This document shows positions 17,885 to 27,592 of a stretch of 64,000 nucleotides of DNA, in pieces (the first letter of the stretch is position 1; every line of letters starts with the position of its first letter). Origin of the DNA: JASLPR01 sp964496475 (GTDB lineage: Bacteria; Chloroflexota; UBA11872; VXNJ01); NCBI GenBank assembly GCA_964496475.1, contig CAZBZS010000004.1, positions 13,301 to 77,300 of the forward strand, written 5' to 3'. A program made the translations under genes and the position numbers. The notes under the pieces are model-generated. The model did not search any database, had not been told where the DNA came from, and saw nothing but the letters and a program-made list of their open reading frames with translations.

Positions 17885-18277
17885 CTATCGTCGGCCGAAG
17901 GCCTTTTTGCGCCAGGCGGTTGCGGCGGCCCCAACGGCCAAAGCGGTCAGGGAAGTCAGACCGAGTAAGAGTGGCCACGACGTACCGTCGGTCACGCTGC
18001 CGGCGAAGGTTCGGGGCAATTCGATCACAATTGGCGCGCCGGGGCGGAACTGGATCGGCGCCACCGGCTGGCTGGCGGCCACGATTCCGGTGGTACCCTC
18101 GCCCACCGGAACCACCGATTTGATGGTCTGGGTGGCATTGTTTATCACGGTTACGACATCGGTGTCGTCGGATTCATCGGCGATAACAACCGTGCCGACG
18201 CCGTTGGCGGCGATCGTGCCGGTAATCAGCAACACGGTCACCAACAACAGCGCGAAAATGGTCAGTCTCTTCTTCAA
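17885..18277 (-). CDS. Hypothetical exported, C-terminally membrane-anchored protein
   Basis: Start TTG chosen because AGGAGAAAAG precedes it and the product then opens with a signal-peptide-like KKRLTIFALLLVTVLLITG. The middle (about 70 residues) is a predicted extracytoplasmic segment rich in Val and Thr. The C-terminus is a single hydrophobic helix (WPLLLGLTSLTALAVGAAA) ending in basic WRKKAFGRR, the layout of a cell-surface protein anchored by its tail. No family recognised; about 130 residues. It lies 110 bases downstream of nothing on its strand and upstream of the rsgA start, so it is probably transcribed alone. Confidence 0.6.
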   Translation of the reverse strand: MKKRLTIFALLLVTVLLITGTIAANGVGTVVIADESDDTDVVTVINNATQTIKSVVPVGEGTTGIVAASQPVAPIQFRPGAPIVIELPRTFAGSVTDGTSWPLLLGLTSLTALAVGAAATAWRKKAFGRR

Positions 18278-18604
18278 CTTTTCTCCTGAACCGCCTACCC
18301 CACCTGCGGGAGTGAACACTTTACATAATAACCCACGTTGGAGCCAAGAGAGGCGCGCCAAACCTGTAACCTAATAGTCGGCAGAGTGGACTGACGGGAC
18401 AGTCCCTGTATGTCGACGAATCGACAACGGGCACCCCGGGCAATTAGTCTCGGGATTTGTATTGCCTCCTTCAGAAGATAGCGATGGATTAGGGATGTTT
18501 TGCTGCAACAGGTAGTCGCCAATGGCCCGGTAAATGAGCGTGCACGGTTGGTGATCGCCGCGCTCCTCGCGGCCCGGTTCAAGACTTGACGGTTAACTCG
18601 CCCA
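18278..18604. other. Intergenic region, 327 bases
   Basis: No gene recognised. One short hairpin, GGACTG/CAGTCC with a 6-base loop (18388-18405), is the only visible structure. It may hold promoters for the divergent hypothetical gene and terC. Confidence 0.4.
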
Positions 18605-19333
18605 ATGGACGGTGAGCTCGGCTCCGGCGGCATGACCGCCGGCCTAATTCAGATCATCTTCTTCGACCTGATTCTTAGCGGCGACAACGCGGTGGTCATC
18701 GGAGTTGTGGCGGGGCGCCTACCGGGCCGGCAGCGCCGGCTGGCGATTCTGTTCGGCGCCGGGGCGGCAGTGGTGCTGCGGATAATCTTCGCCGCAATCG
18801 CGACGGTGCTCTTCACCGTGCCCGCCCTTGCAGCCGTCGGTGGGGTGGCGCTGCTCTATATAGGCGTGCGTCTGCTCGAACCGCAACCCGAGGATGGCGA
18901 AGGCCATCAGGCGGCCGGCTCGCTGAGGGAGGCCATTCAGCTCATCATCCTCGCGGATGTGGTGATGAGCCTGGACAACGTGCTCACGATAGCCGGCGCG
19001 GCCCGGGGCCACGTTGGCCTACTGATCTTCGGACTGGTGGTGTCCATGCCCCTGCTGTTCGTCGGCGCTCAGATGATCGCCATCGTCGCCAGTAGAGCTC
19101 CACTGGTGATTTACTTGGGCAGCGCCCTGGTTTTCCGGATTGCGGTCGTGTTGATCATCGAGGACCCGGTGATATCACCGCTCTGGGGGGAGAGCTTCTT
19201 TATCGAGCACATCATGCCGTGGATCGTGGCATTGGCCGGACCGACCGCCTACCTTGTGCAGGCCAGAATGCGGGGACGGCCTACCATCCCGATCTGGGTA
19301 AATCCATTCGACGGACGGAAGGGCGTCGCTTAG
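18605..19333 (+). CDS. TerC-family integral membrane protein
   Basis: Seven-helix membrane protein of the TerC/YjbE family, linked in other bacteria to tellurite resistance and to manganese export or metalation of exported proteins. The two signature acidic repeats are present: LILSGDNAVVIGVVAGRLPG in helix 1 and ILADVVMSLDNVLTIAGAARG in the centre. Length about 242 residues, normal. A closing membrane segment is followed by a short basic tail. No yybP-ykoY manganese riboswitch is apparent in the 300 bases upstream. Function as a Mn or other divalent-metal transporter is by family. Confidence 0.88.
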   Translation: MDGELGSGGMTAGLIQIIFFDLILSGDNAVVIGVVAGRLPGRQRRLAILFGAGAAVVLRIIFAAIATVLFTVPALAAVGGVALLYIGVRLLEPQPEDGEGHQAAGSLREAIQLIILADVVMSLDNVLTIAGAARGHVGLLIFGLVVSMPLLFVGAQMIAIVASRAPLVIYLGSALVFRIAVVLIIEDPVISPLWGESFFIEHIMPWIVALAGPTAYLVQARMRGRPTIPIWVNPFDGRKGVA

Positions 19334-19507
19334 TGAGCGCCAGAGGCGATCGAGGCCCGGACTGGGTACCAACTTAGAAGCGCTGGCGTCTGGTCGCCCG
19401 ACGGTGACGGCCCCCGTGAAAATACCAGAATGCCGTTGCGCCGCGGTCGATCGAGCGATAGTGTCTGGGAAAGAGGCTAAACCTATCGATTTCTGCGAAA
19501 CAGGTAC

Positions 19508-20380
19508 TTGAGAGTAATCCCAGCGAATCCCCGCGGATATTGTCACGGCGTGGTCACGGCCCTCCGCATGGCCCGGGAAATCGCGGCCGCCGAGCCAGGC
19601 CCTTTCTACATGCTCGGCTATCTGGTGCACAACGAACATCTGACCGGCGAGCTGGAAGAATTGGGAATCACCCTGATCGACGCGGACGACCGGATGGCCG
19701 GGCTTGAGGGTATCAGCGAGGGCACGGTCATCTTCACTGCCCACGGAATTTCACCGTCGGTGCGGGCAAAGGCGAAGGAGCTGGGATTGAACTGCGTGGA
19801 CACCACCTGCTCCGACGTGCAGAGGACCCACGATCTCATAAACGATCTGGTGGGCGATGGCTACCAGATCGTTTATGTTGGCCGCCGGGGACACCCCGAG
19901 GCGCTAGGCTGCATCGGCGAAGCGCCTGACGCGGTGCATCTCGTGGAAGGTTCGGAAGATGTGGCGGCGCTCGATCTAGATTCGCGGCCGGTCGCGGTCA
20001 CTACGCAAACAACGTTGAGCGTCTGGGACACCGCCGGCGTCATTCGCTCGATCAAAGAGCGATTTCCGGCTGCCGAAGTCTTTAATGAAATCTGCGCGGC
20101 CACTCAGGACCGGCAGGAGGCGATTGTGGAAGTTGCCGCGGAGGCCGATCTGGTTCTGGTGGTCGGTAGCCGTCGCAGTTCGAACTCGCAGCGTCTGGTC
20201 GAGGTGACCCGGCAGCGTACCGGCAAACCGGCTTACCTGATCGACTCGGTCGCCGAAATCGATGCCGCTTGGCTTACGGACTGCAAGGTTGTGGCGGTGT
20301 CGTCCGGAGCGTCCACTCCATCACCGCTCACGCGCGAAGTCATCCGCCGGCTGGAAGCGATGCCTGCTGCCGCGGACTAG
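19508..20380 (+). CDS. ispH: 4-hydroxy-3-methylbut-2-enyl diphosphate reductase
   Basis: Last step of the MEP isoprenoid pathway: reduces HMBPP to IPP and DMAPP with a 4Fe-4S cluster. The three cluster cysteines are visible in RGYCHGVV (about C13), DTTCSDVQRTH (about C97) and NEICAATQDRQEA (about C197). Catalytic AHGISPSVR and the VVGSRRSSNSQRLVEV substrate loop are also present. TTG start; about 290 residues. Intact. Its presence shows isoprenoid synthesis by the non-mevalonate route. It is followed tail-to-tail by the cupin gene, overlapping by 4 bases. Confidence 0.92.
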   Translation: MRVIPANPRGYCHGVVTALRMAREIAAAEPGPFYMLGYLVHNEHLTGELEELGITLIDADDRMAGLEGISEGTVIFTAHGISPSVRAKAKELGLNCVDTTCSDVQRTHDLINDLVGDGYQIVYVGRRGHPEALGCIGEAPDAVHLVEGSEDVAALDLDSRPVAVTTQTTLSVWDTAGVIRSIKERFPAAEVFNEICAATQDRQEAIVEVAAEADLVLVVGSRRSSNSQRLVEVTRQRTGKPAYLIDSVAEIDAAWLTDCKVVAVSSGASTPSPLTREVIRRLEAMPAAAD

Positions 20381-20934
20381 TCCCGTCGAAGAACCTCGCG
20401 CACAGCATCCCAGCTAAACGGCCTTCCGTCGGTAAGTCGTGCCCCGGCGTCGGTGAATGGAATTCGACCCTCGTCTTCGGGATCGTATAGCCGGGTCGGG
20501 AAGTTCGTCAGAATCGCCCTTCCGGACGGAGACACGACGAATCCGTGGTGAACGCGCTCGGGGATCATCAGCGCGTACTGGCCGTCCGGACCCTGCGCGG
20601 AGCCCATCGGAAAAAGATTGATCAGCCCTTCGGTGGAGGAGCCGGGCCGAGGATCGTGCGCGCCCACCACCAGCTCGCCATCTATCACCACAAACCGGTC
20701 CCGCTGGTGCTGGTGGACGTGCCACTGATCCTCGTCTCGGGCTACACCGGCCCGGGTGACCGAGTAGTAGGTCTGTTTGAACGGCAGTATGTCGGCGTCA
20801 TAGAAGTCCGCCCAATCGACTTTGAGAGTCTCCACCAAGGTGCCGCGATCGTCGGAGTTGACCCGTAGCCTTCTGACCTTGATACCGTCGATATGTGATT
20901 CAGGATCAAAGGGATCGGTGAACTGAACGGCCAT
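20377..20934 (-). CDS. RmlC-like cupin (dTDP-sugar epimerase family)
   Basis: Resembles dTDP-4-dehydrorhamnose 3,5-epimerase. The jelly-roll signature includes DDRGTLVETLKVDWADFYD, QTYYSVTRAGVARDEDQWHVHQHQRDRF (given in parts: QTYYSVTRAG, WHVHQHQRDRF), FVVIDGELVVGAHDPRPGS and IPERVHHGFVV. The histidine/aspartate pair of true epimerases is plausible (H in WHVHQ), but the usual GVLRGLHYQ segment is altered, so another sugar-epimerase or a non-catalytic cupin cannot be excluded. About 185 residues. No dTDP-rhamnose partner genes (rmlA, B, D) lie beside it. Confidence 0.75.
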   Translation of the reverse strand: MAVQFTDPFDPESHIDGIKVRRLRVNSDDRGTLVETLKVDWADFYDADILPFKQTYYSVTRAGVARDEDQWHVHQHQRDRFVVIDGELVVGAHDPRPGSSTEGLINLFPMGSAQGPDGQYALMIPERVHHGFVVSPSGRAILTNFPTRLYDPEDEGRIPFTDAGARLTDGRPFSWDAVREVLRRD

Positions 20935-21156
20935 ATTTTGGTCTTGCCCGCACCTTTCGCGCCGGGGTTATCAACACTCAGACACGCGACGTGTGTCAGC
21001 GTGGACGGGTAGAACATACCACTCTTGACTCTGCCGTCCCCGGCAGTCTGAAGCAGTCACTCGAAACGAGTACACTTTCCGTGACCGCCGGCCCGGAGAC
21101 CGGACTGGCCGGTTTTGTTGGGGGTTTCCGTAGTTGCTCTGAAAAGAGGGTCCTGC

Positions 21157-22803
21157 ATGACCGGCGCCGATGTGATCGCCCGCATCCTCAAGGCGGAAGG
21201 GGTAACGCAGGTATTCAATTTTCCGTTTTCTCCGATCATCGACGCTATGGTCCGCGCGGGGATCAGGATCATCACGTCGCGCCAGGAGAGAGTGGCGGGC
21301 AACATGGCGGACGGAGTGTCCCGCTCGACCAACGGCCGGCAGATCGGCACGTTCACCGTTCAGGCAAGCGCGGGCTCCGAAAACGCATTTGCCGGTGTGG
21401 CGCATGCCTACACTGATTCGAGCCCGATGCTGTATCTCCCGGGTCATCGCGGTCTCGATGACATAGGGGTTTCGCCCACCTTCGACAGCGAGACCAATTA
21501 CGGGTCCACGACCAAGCTGGCAATGAAGATCTTTACCACCCGGCAGATTCCAGAGCGCATGCGTCGGGCATACACAGCTTTACGCTCCGGCAGGCCGAGA
21601 CCGGTATTGGTTGAAATACCCTCCAGCGTTGCTACCAGCGAGTTCGAGGGCGAACTTGACTACCAGCCGGTCCCGCGTATGCGTTCCGGCCCCGACGACG
21701 GCGCGGTGCGGGAGGCGGCGGAGCGCCTCGTCGCCGCCGATTCTCCGCTGATCTGGGTCGGCCAGGGCGTCCATTGGGCGGAGGCATATGATGAGCTAAA
21801 GGATGTCGCCGAGCTGCTCGGCGTCCCGGTCATGACCACGCTCATGGGCAAGAGCGCCTTTGATGAGACGCACGAACTGTCGGCTGGTATGGGCGCCATC
21901 AGTGTCACCGCGATGATTGCCCACTACCTCCGCGGGGCCGATGTGCTCCTCGCCGTGGGTTCCAGTCTTACGGTGGCGTCGTTCACTCCAGCGATCCCGG
22001 CGGGCAAGACCATCATTCATGCCACCAACGATCCCATCGACATCAATAAGACTCATCCAACCGCCGTTCCGATCGTCAGCGACGCGAAGCTCTTCCTGGC
22101 GTCGCTTGCCGAGGAATTGCGCCGAATCGGCGCCGATCGCACGGCGATCCGCCGCCGCAATGTCGAGTTGCTAGCGCGGCTTCGGGCCGAGTGGGAGGCG
22201 GACTATGAATCCCTTTTCAGCGATGATTCGAGCTCGATCAACGGCTACCGCATGTTCCGCGAACTGTGGAGTCTGCTGGACCCGGCGACGTCCATGCTCA
22301 CCCACGAATCCGGCGCCGTCCGTGACATTCAGAGTGTCTTTTACCGCGCCACCACACCGCGAAGTTATCTCGGATGGGGACAATCTTCCCAACTCGGCTT
22401 CTCCCTCGGCCTGGCGATGGGCGCCAAACTCGCCAATCCGGACAAGCTGGTCGTCAACGTCATGGGGGATGGCTCGATTGGCATGACGGGCATGGACCTC
22501 GCCACGGCATCCCAGTACGAGATCCCGATTCTGACGGTGGTCAAGCACGATTCGATATTCAGCGGCTATGACAAGCACATTCCGGAAGCAATCAGACGCT
22601 ATAAGTCCTCCACCATGGATGGCGATTACGCGGCGGTCGCCACCGCGCTCGGCTGCCACGCCGAGCGTGTGGAGACCCTGGCCGAGCTGCGACCGGCGCT
22701 CCAGCGGGCCATCACCGCGGTAAACGAAGGCCAGCCCGCCCTGGTGGATGTCATCACCACCGAGACCCGCAGACTGTCGACAATGGACACGTTCGTAAGC
22801 TAG
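21157..22803 (+). CDS. Thiamine-diphosphate enzyme, acetolactate-synthase-like
   Basis: Three-domain TPP enzyme (Pyr, central, PP domains; about 548 residues), related to acetolactate synthase and oxalyl-CoA decarboxylase. The cofactor-activating Glu is in SRQERVAGNMADGVSR (about E44). The central domain is typical (LIWVGQGVHW, PVMTTLMGKSAFDE). The PP domain has GDGSIGMTGMDLATASQYEI, but the metal-ligand NN that normally follows about 25 residues later is replaced (VVKHDSIF), a notable change. ATG 21157 is preceded by AAAGAGGG. Downstream are an MFS pseudogene on the other strand and a SelA-like PLP gene, suggesting a carbohydrate or amino-acid catabolic island. Confidence 0.85.
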   Translation: MTGADVIARILKAEGVTQVFNFPFSPIIDAMVRAGIRIITSRQERVAGNMADGVSRSTNGRQIGTFTVQASAGSENAFAGVAHAYTDSSPMLYLPGHRGLDDIGVSPTFDSETNYGSTTKLAMKIFTTRQIPERMRRAYTALRSGRPRPVLVEIPSSVATSEFEGELDYQPVPRMRSGPDDGAVREAAERLVAADSPLIWVGQGVHWAEAYDELKDVAELLGVPVMTTLMGKSAFDETHELSAGMGAISVTAMIAHYLRGADVLLAVGSSLTVASFTPAIPAGKTIIHATNDPIDINKTHPTAVPIVSDAKLFLASLAEELRRIGADRTAIRRRNVELLARLRAEWEADYESLFSDDSSSINGYRMFRELWSLLDPATSMLTHESGAVRDIQSVFYRATTPRSYLGWGQSSQLGFSLGLAMGAKLANPDKLVVNVMGDGSIGMTGMDLATASQYEIPILTVVKHDSIFSGYDKHIPEAIRRYKSSTMDGDYAAVATALGCHAERVETLAELRPALQRAITAVNEGQPALVDVITTETRRLSTMDTFVS

Positions 22804-22854
22804 AGGTCGCTGCCTGTCCGGTCTGGGGCCGGCGCAAGGTCAATATCCTTGTCC

Positions 22855-24047
22855 TTATCTGAATGTCGCCATTATGCCTCTGTGCGTGGCCAGGAACCTG
22901 GCGAAGAGCAGCGCGGCTATTGTGGAAATCGCCGCACCGGTGAGAAAGAGGCCCTAGAAGCCGGAGGCGGAAATTATTACGCCGTCGGTCAAAGCCGTCC
23001 CGCCCGAACCGAGCGCCCAGGAAAAATTTACATAGCCCGACATAAGCGCCTAGTACTCCAGGCGCACGAGGTCCATGGTGTACACGGCGATCGCCGGTCG
23101 CATGATAGGGATGAAGGACAGTACGGCAATCAGTCCGACATTTGCGGCGATCGGTTTGGCGATCAGAGCCATCGGCACCAGGCAGATGGCCACGCCGATC
23201 ATCTCCACCAGAGTCGCCGGCCCAGGGACAATGCGTTTGGAGAGAATTGGCGAAAGCAGCGCCATGGGACCGGCCACAAGTTGCGCGATGGCGAAGGTAA
23301 TTCCGATCTTGACCGTTTCAACGTCCAGCCCAGCATCCATATAAACATTGAAGAATGTCCTTGCGGAACCTTCTCCAAACTTGCGCAGTACTCTGAGAAC
23401 GGTCATCACCGTGATTATCATCAGCGGAGCCTTGTTGCCGGGCCCGCGTCGCGTGGCCGGTCTCACGGGTCCGATTTCGCGGGTTGCTGCGATCAGGAGG
23501 AGCGTCGGGACGACCGCCAGGGCGACCAGGTGCAGTGAGTAGCGGAAGGTGGTGGGATCGTCCGGCGTGAGCCCCAGCCATCCGGCGGAGAGTCCAGGAA
23601 GAAATCCGCCGATAAGACTGGCGGCGAAGCCCGCCGTCTGCAAGGTGGCCGAGGACAGCGCGAAGGCTCAGCTACGCAAATCTGGTACAACCGTCCCCAT
23701 CATGACCGGCTGCATGTTGACGAAGAAAACGCCGGTTCCGGTGAAGGTAATGGCATGGCTGATCATCAGCCAGACGGCGCGGGTTACCCCTCGAACGTGG
23801 CGCCGAAGGGTATCAGCGTGCTTCCCAGCATGACTGCGCCCAGGCTAATCAACATCAGCCGCCGGTATCCAATCCGGTGCGACCTCGCGCCGGCTATCGG
23901 GGAAGCGATCGCCCAGCAGATCAGCCCAACGCCGTTGGCAAGTCCGATGAAAGCGATGCCAAATCCTAGGCGTAGAAAGAAGAGATTGAGCAGCACGGCG
24001 TAGCTGCCGAATAACTAACCGTTAAGGAGGTCGCCAGTATCCCGCAA
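22855..24047 (-). pseudogene. MFS transporter, multiply disrupted
   Basis: Reading the minus strand gives a nearly complete 12-helix transporter (LFGSYAVLLNLFFLRLGFG, IASPIAGARSHRIGYRRLML, GGFLPGLSAGWLGL, LMSGYVNFSWALG, GLFLTGAAIS) that is cut by TAG at 24015-24017, a frameshift near 23786, TGA at 23668-23670, TAG at 23050-23052 and TAG at 22954-22956, before the natural TAA at 22855. The flanking residues are well conserved, so the damage is recent or the stops are read through. At two of the TAGs a Trp would fit the family (GF-W-GLFL, NG-W-LFGSY). It lies between the TPP enzyme and the SelA-like gene and may have carried their substrate. Confidence 0.75.
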
Positions 24048-24156
24048 GCCGGGTCGGGCGTTGCTCCACCGCCGCACCTACCGCGGCTAAAATCGTACCG
24101 CCGCCGGGAGCACTCTCCGCACCGGCCAAATTGAGCACGTATGAACCGGGGGCGCC

Positions 24157-25323
24157 ATGAGTATTTACGAGGAACTGTTTCGTCTAAGGCCAATCATTAA
24201 CGCGGCCGGGACGATGACGTTACTCGGCGGCTCGCTGATGGCGCCGGAGACCGTAGCGGCCATGGATCGCGCCGCCGAGGAATGGGTGGACATGCCCGAC
24301 CTGCTCCGGCTTGCCTGCGAGGGGATTGCCAGCTCGCTCGGGCTCGGCCCCCGACTCGGTGGTGTCCACATAACTTCCGGCACGGCCGCCGCCAACATGA
24401 TCGCCGCCGCCGCGGTGATGACCGGGCACGATCGGACCCGCATGAACGCGCTGCCAGACTCATCCGGTTTCCCAAACGAGATTCTGATGCAGCCGACGCA
24501 CGGGGGGAACTGGTCCCGCTCGTACGCCGCCGCGGGAGCCCGTATCGCTATGTCTCCAGTGGAGACCGTTTTCGATGGCGACAGCGGCCGGCGCATCCTC
24601 GGTGTCACGGAGGAGTCGTTTGAGTCCGGAATCAACGACAACACCTGCGCGATCGGAGCGATTCTGTCTTGGGAAGGCGCTCACGCCGGCGGGTTGTCTA
24701 TTGCTCAGCTTGTGATCATCGCCCGGCGTCACGCACTCCCGGTCATTGTGGACGCCGCCGCGCAAGTCCCACCGATAACGACGATCAAGGATCTACTGGA
24801 GATGGGCGTCGACCTGGTGGCGGTTAGTGGTGGCAAGGCCATCGGCGGTCCCAACGACACGGGACTGCTGGCCGGCAATCGGATCTACTTGACCCCGGCC
24901 ATCTTGCAGTCGAGTCCTAACACCGGCGTGGTAGGCCGGGGGTTAAAAGTCAGTAAGGAGCAGATTGTCGGCTTGTACGTCGCTTTGACGGCGTACGTGG
25001 AGAGCGACGCCGACGCACGCCTGGCGGAGGATCAGCGGCGTTGCGACTTCCTCATAGAGCGGCTCGGCGAGACCGAGCACGTAAGACTTGAGAAGGTTTT
25101 TCCCGATGAAACCGGCTTGCCGGTACCGCGAGTGCGGGTTCACCTGCTCGAACCGCTTGGCAAGACCGTTGACGAGATCACCCACACCCTGTGGGAGGAG
25201 ACGCCCAGTATCCGTCTGCGCGGCGGCTATCCCGGGGCCGATTTCTTGAATGTCGACGTCAGCACGTTGCGGGACGGGGAAGTCGAAATCGTCGCCGAGC
25301 GTGTAGGCGCGGCCCTGAGGTAA
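24157..25323 (+). CDS. SelA-like PLP enzyme (DgaE/lyase subfamily)
   Basis: Member of the SelA/D-glucosaminate-6-phosphate ammonia-lyase family (fold type I, PLP). It opens with RLRPIINAAGTMTLLGGSLM, has the cofactor loop HITSGTAAANMIAAAAVM, a VDAAAQVPPITTI aspartate region, and the Schiff-base lysine in VAVSGGKAIGGPNDTGLL (about K227). The N-terminal tRNA-binding domain of true selenocysteine synthase is absent and the start matches the catabolic relatives, so I do not call it selA. About 388 residues. Likely eliminates ammonia or water from a sugar or amino acid. Context with a TPP enzyme supports catabolism. Confidence 0.82.
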   Translation: MSIYEELFRLRPIINAAGTMTLLGGSLMAPETVAAMDRAAEEWVDMPDLLRLACEGIASSLGLGPRLGGVHITSGTAAANMIAAAAVMTGHDRTRMNALPDSSGFPNEILMQPTHGGNWSRSYAAAGARIAMSPVETVFDGDSGRRILGVTEESFESGINDNTCAIGAILSWEGAHAGGLSIAQLVIIARRHALPVIVDAAAQVPPITTIKDLLEMGVDLVAVSGGKAIGGPNDTGLLAGNRIYLTPAILQSSPNTGVVGRGLKVSKEQIVGLYVALTAYVESDADARLAEDQRRCDFLIERLGETEHVRLEKVFPDETGLPVPRVRVHLLEPLGKTVDEITHTLWEETPSIRLRGGYPGADFLNVDVSTLRDGEVEIVAERVGAALR

Positions 25324-25622
25324 GCGGTCTGCGTCGTCGCCGCCACGATCCAACGGAAGGATTTGCGACGGTGCCCGGCAGCGCCCCTAGCTCCCCTACT
25401 CAACGTGATGATCGAGACCTTCGGCTTCCAGTGTGTCGTCGATGCAGAGTCGCGGTCAAACCGGAAATCCGTCCCGGCGAAATCCGCTGGTTCCGCAACC
25501 AGCCACGGGTCGCCCGCTTCCTGACCGTGCTCGACGGTGCCAGTTTTCTGCATCTTGGGGTCGCGCTAGCATCGGCCACGGGCTCTCGCGCCGGGCGTGG
25601 GCCGGGTTGAGGAGGTCAAGAT
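25324..25622. other. Intergenic region, about 300 bases
   Basis: Several short frames cross this stretch on both strands, but none shows a recognisable family or a ribosome site. An eroded gene cannot be ruled out. GAGGAGG... before 25623 is the ribosome site of the HD gene. Confidence 0.35.
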
Positions 25623-26204
25623 ATGCCCGCTTACGAACAGTTCAAGGAAGGCGTGATGGATAGCCTTCCGGAGATCAGCGATATCTCAAATGCCGATCTG
25701 CGGGAGCGGGTGACCAATGCCTGGGCGATGGCGCTGGCCGAAACGGAGTTTGAAAGCATCGACGAAATTCGGGCCTCCGGCAATCCCGACACCCCGGTGA
25801 TGAAGTCCGGCACGCAGTCGGATCATCTGCGCGGTGTCACCCGCATGGCGGTGGCGCTGGCGGAGTCCCTAGAAGAGGTGGTTCCTGGTTTGGGAGTCGA
25901 TCGTGACATCTTGATAGCTTGCGGGCTGTGCCACGATTTGGGTAAGCCGTTCGAGTTCAGCCCCGCAAACCAGGCACGCTGGAAGCGGAACCCGGCGGCG
26001 TCCGGATTCCCGGCCCTGCGACATCCCGCCTACGGGGCCCACATCGCCATCTCGGCCGGTCTGCCGGAGGCAGTCTGCCATGCCGCCTCAGCCCATTCGG
26101 GGGAGGGTGAATTGGTCGTCCGCAGCCTGGAGAACACGATCGTCCACCATGCTGATCATGTTTACTGGCGAATCCTGGATAGGGCAGGGAAATTGGAAAT
26201 GTGA
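25623..26204 (+). CDS. HD-domain metal-dependent phosphohydrolase
   Basis: About 193 residues with a single HD domain: SDHLRGVTRMAVALAESLEE (first His), CGLCHDLGKPFEFS (the HD pair), LRHPAYGAHIAISAGLPEAV, AASAHSGEGELV and NTIVHHADHVYWRIL (last Asp). All metal ligands are present, so it should be active on a phosphomonoester or nucleotide; the exact substrate is unknown. A strong GAGGAGG ribosome site precedes the ATG. It converges on the broken PDZ lipoprotein gene. Confidence 0.82.
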   Translation: MPAYEQFKEGVMDSLPEISDISNADLRERVTNAWAMALAETEFESIDEIRASGNPDTPVMKSGTQSDHLRGVTRMAVALAESLEEVVPGLGVDRDILIACGLCHDLGKPFEFSPANQARWKRNPAASGFPALRHPAYGAHIAISAGLPEAVCHAASAHSGEGELVVRSLENTIVHHADHVYWRILDRAGKLEM

Positions 26205-26205
26205 T

Positions 26206-27378
26206 CGGGAATTTGGGATGGCCGGCGTCCAAGCGCGGGTTTTCAGCGACGTAGTCGGCTAGGGTGCCGACGACCTCCAGGGCAGCGGGAGCGCCGAAAA
26301 GCTCGCCTTTCAGGATTTCGTCCTCGCTGGCTCGCATGACGGTTACCGGGATCGGCTTATCCGGGTCCAGATTTCACAGAATCTGGCAGTAGGTGGACTT
26401 GGTGCCGTCCTCGGCCAACTTAACGCCGTCCATTTACAGGATCTGATCCTTGAGGTCCAGGCCGAGTGCGGCGGCCGGAGGGCCCGGATGCACGCCGACG
26501 ACGTGAATGCCGGAGTAGCCGGTCTGCTCGGCCGACGCGGCGTCGGAAGTGAGGCCGATCCAGCGGCTGTTCTCCCCCTGCCGCAGATTTTCGATCGAGT
26601 CCAGCAGATCGCCGATCGACAGCATCAGGGCGTCGTACCGATTGACTCTGGTCTGGACTGATCCGGCGCGAATCCCTAGGACGTTTCCAGAGCTGTCGAG
26701 TATCGGGTCGGAATAATGGTAGGCGTCCGCCGGATGTGACACCAGACGGACGGCGTCCACCTCTACGGTGGCCCCGTCGAGATCCACGCCTTTGACCCGC
26801 CGGTGTTTGAAATTGTAAGTCCCGAGAGTATCGACATATTGTGGGACGTAAACTCCATCGCCGTCTTCGAGCGACAGCGCTTTCAGATCCAGATATGTGT
26901 AACCAGCGACGGAAAGGCGAATCACGGCCAGATTCAAGCATTCGTTCCCGGAGACGTAATGAGCAGTTACCGGCTCGTCTGTGCCGGGAAGAAGCACCGA
27001 AAGAGTTTCGCTTCCGGTTACCAGGATGTTTCTAGTGACCGCGTAGCCGTCGTCGCTGATCGGGAATCCGGCGACGAGATCGATCGCCGTCTCCGGACTG
27101 GACGACGGAGGCCACAAGACCTGAATCAGGGCGGACTCCGCACTTTCGGGGCTGGAGGGCATGGAGGTCGCTAGTGGGGTTGTCGCCACCGGCGTCGCTG
27201 GGGCGAGAGTTGGTTCCTCCGCGGACGCGACTATCGGGGAGTCCGGGGTGGATGTAGAGCCGACAGAGGTCGGAGTCGCTCCGCCGGACCCGCCACAACC
27301 ACCTAGGAGCAGGGACATCGTCAAGCCGATGGCCATCAGCGTGATTCGTCGGGCCCCGAAGACAGAACCAAGAATCAT
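26206..27378 (-). pseudogene. Trypsin-like/PDZ lipoprotein, interrupted by TAA and TGA
   Basis: Starts with a lipobox signal (MSLLLGGCGG), a Ser/Thr/Pro linker, a degenerate HtrA-like protease domain, and a PDZ domain (GIHVVGVHPGPPAAALGLDL). The protease triad appears lost: the His region reads GYAVTRNILV, the Asp region CLNLAVIRL, and no GxSGG is present (YSDPILDSSGNVLGI). In the PDZ domain the frame is cut by TAA 26434-26436 and TGA 26374-26376, yet it continues sensibly (MDGVKLAEDGTKSTYCQIL, NLDPDKPIPVTVMRASEDEI). Downstream the frame stays open past the HD gene end to 25957, so the true 3' end is uncertain. GGAGG lies 9 bases before the ATG. Confidence 0.68.
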
Positions 27379-27592
27379 AACCCTGTACCTCCAATAGTCG
27401 TAACCACGCGCTTAATTTCCGATTTAGCGCCACATATCAGCGTTGGGTAACGCTGGCCCGGATCGCCCAATCCTGCGCAGATCTTCTTCCTGCAGGGGCG
27501 ACGTGCCCCTCCCGGAACCTGGCTACCGTATCCTTGGCAGTGCGGGCAGGTTGGAAAACGCAGACTCTTAAAGAGTGAAATGAGAGATCACC

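Noticed and set aside
18278..18604. yybP-ykoY (Mn) riboswitch before terC
   Set aside because: The characteristic paired loops were not found; only one short unrelated hairpin is visible.
24157..25323. True selenocysteine synthase (SelA)
   Set aside because: The PLP core matches the SelA family, but the N-terminal tRNA-binding domain is missing and the start and context fit catabolic DgaE-type enzymes. It therefore does not support the Sec claim for DUF3179.
25227..25553. Minus-strand ORF overlapping the SelA-like gene end
   Set aside because: Composition and lack of any recognisable motif or ribosome site suggest a shadow frame.
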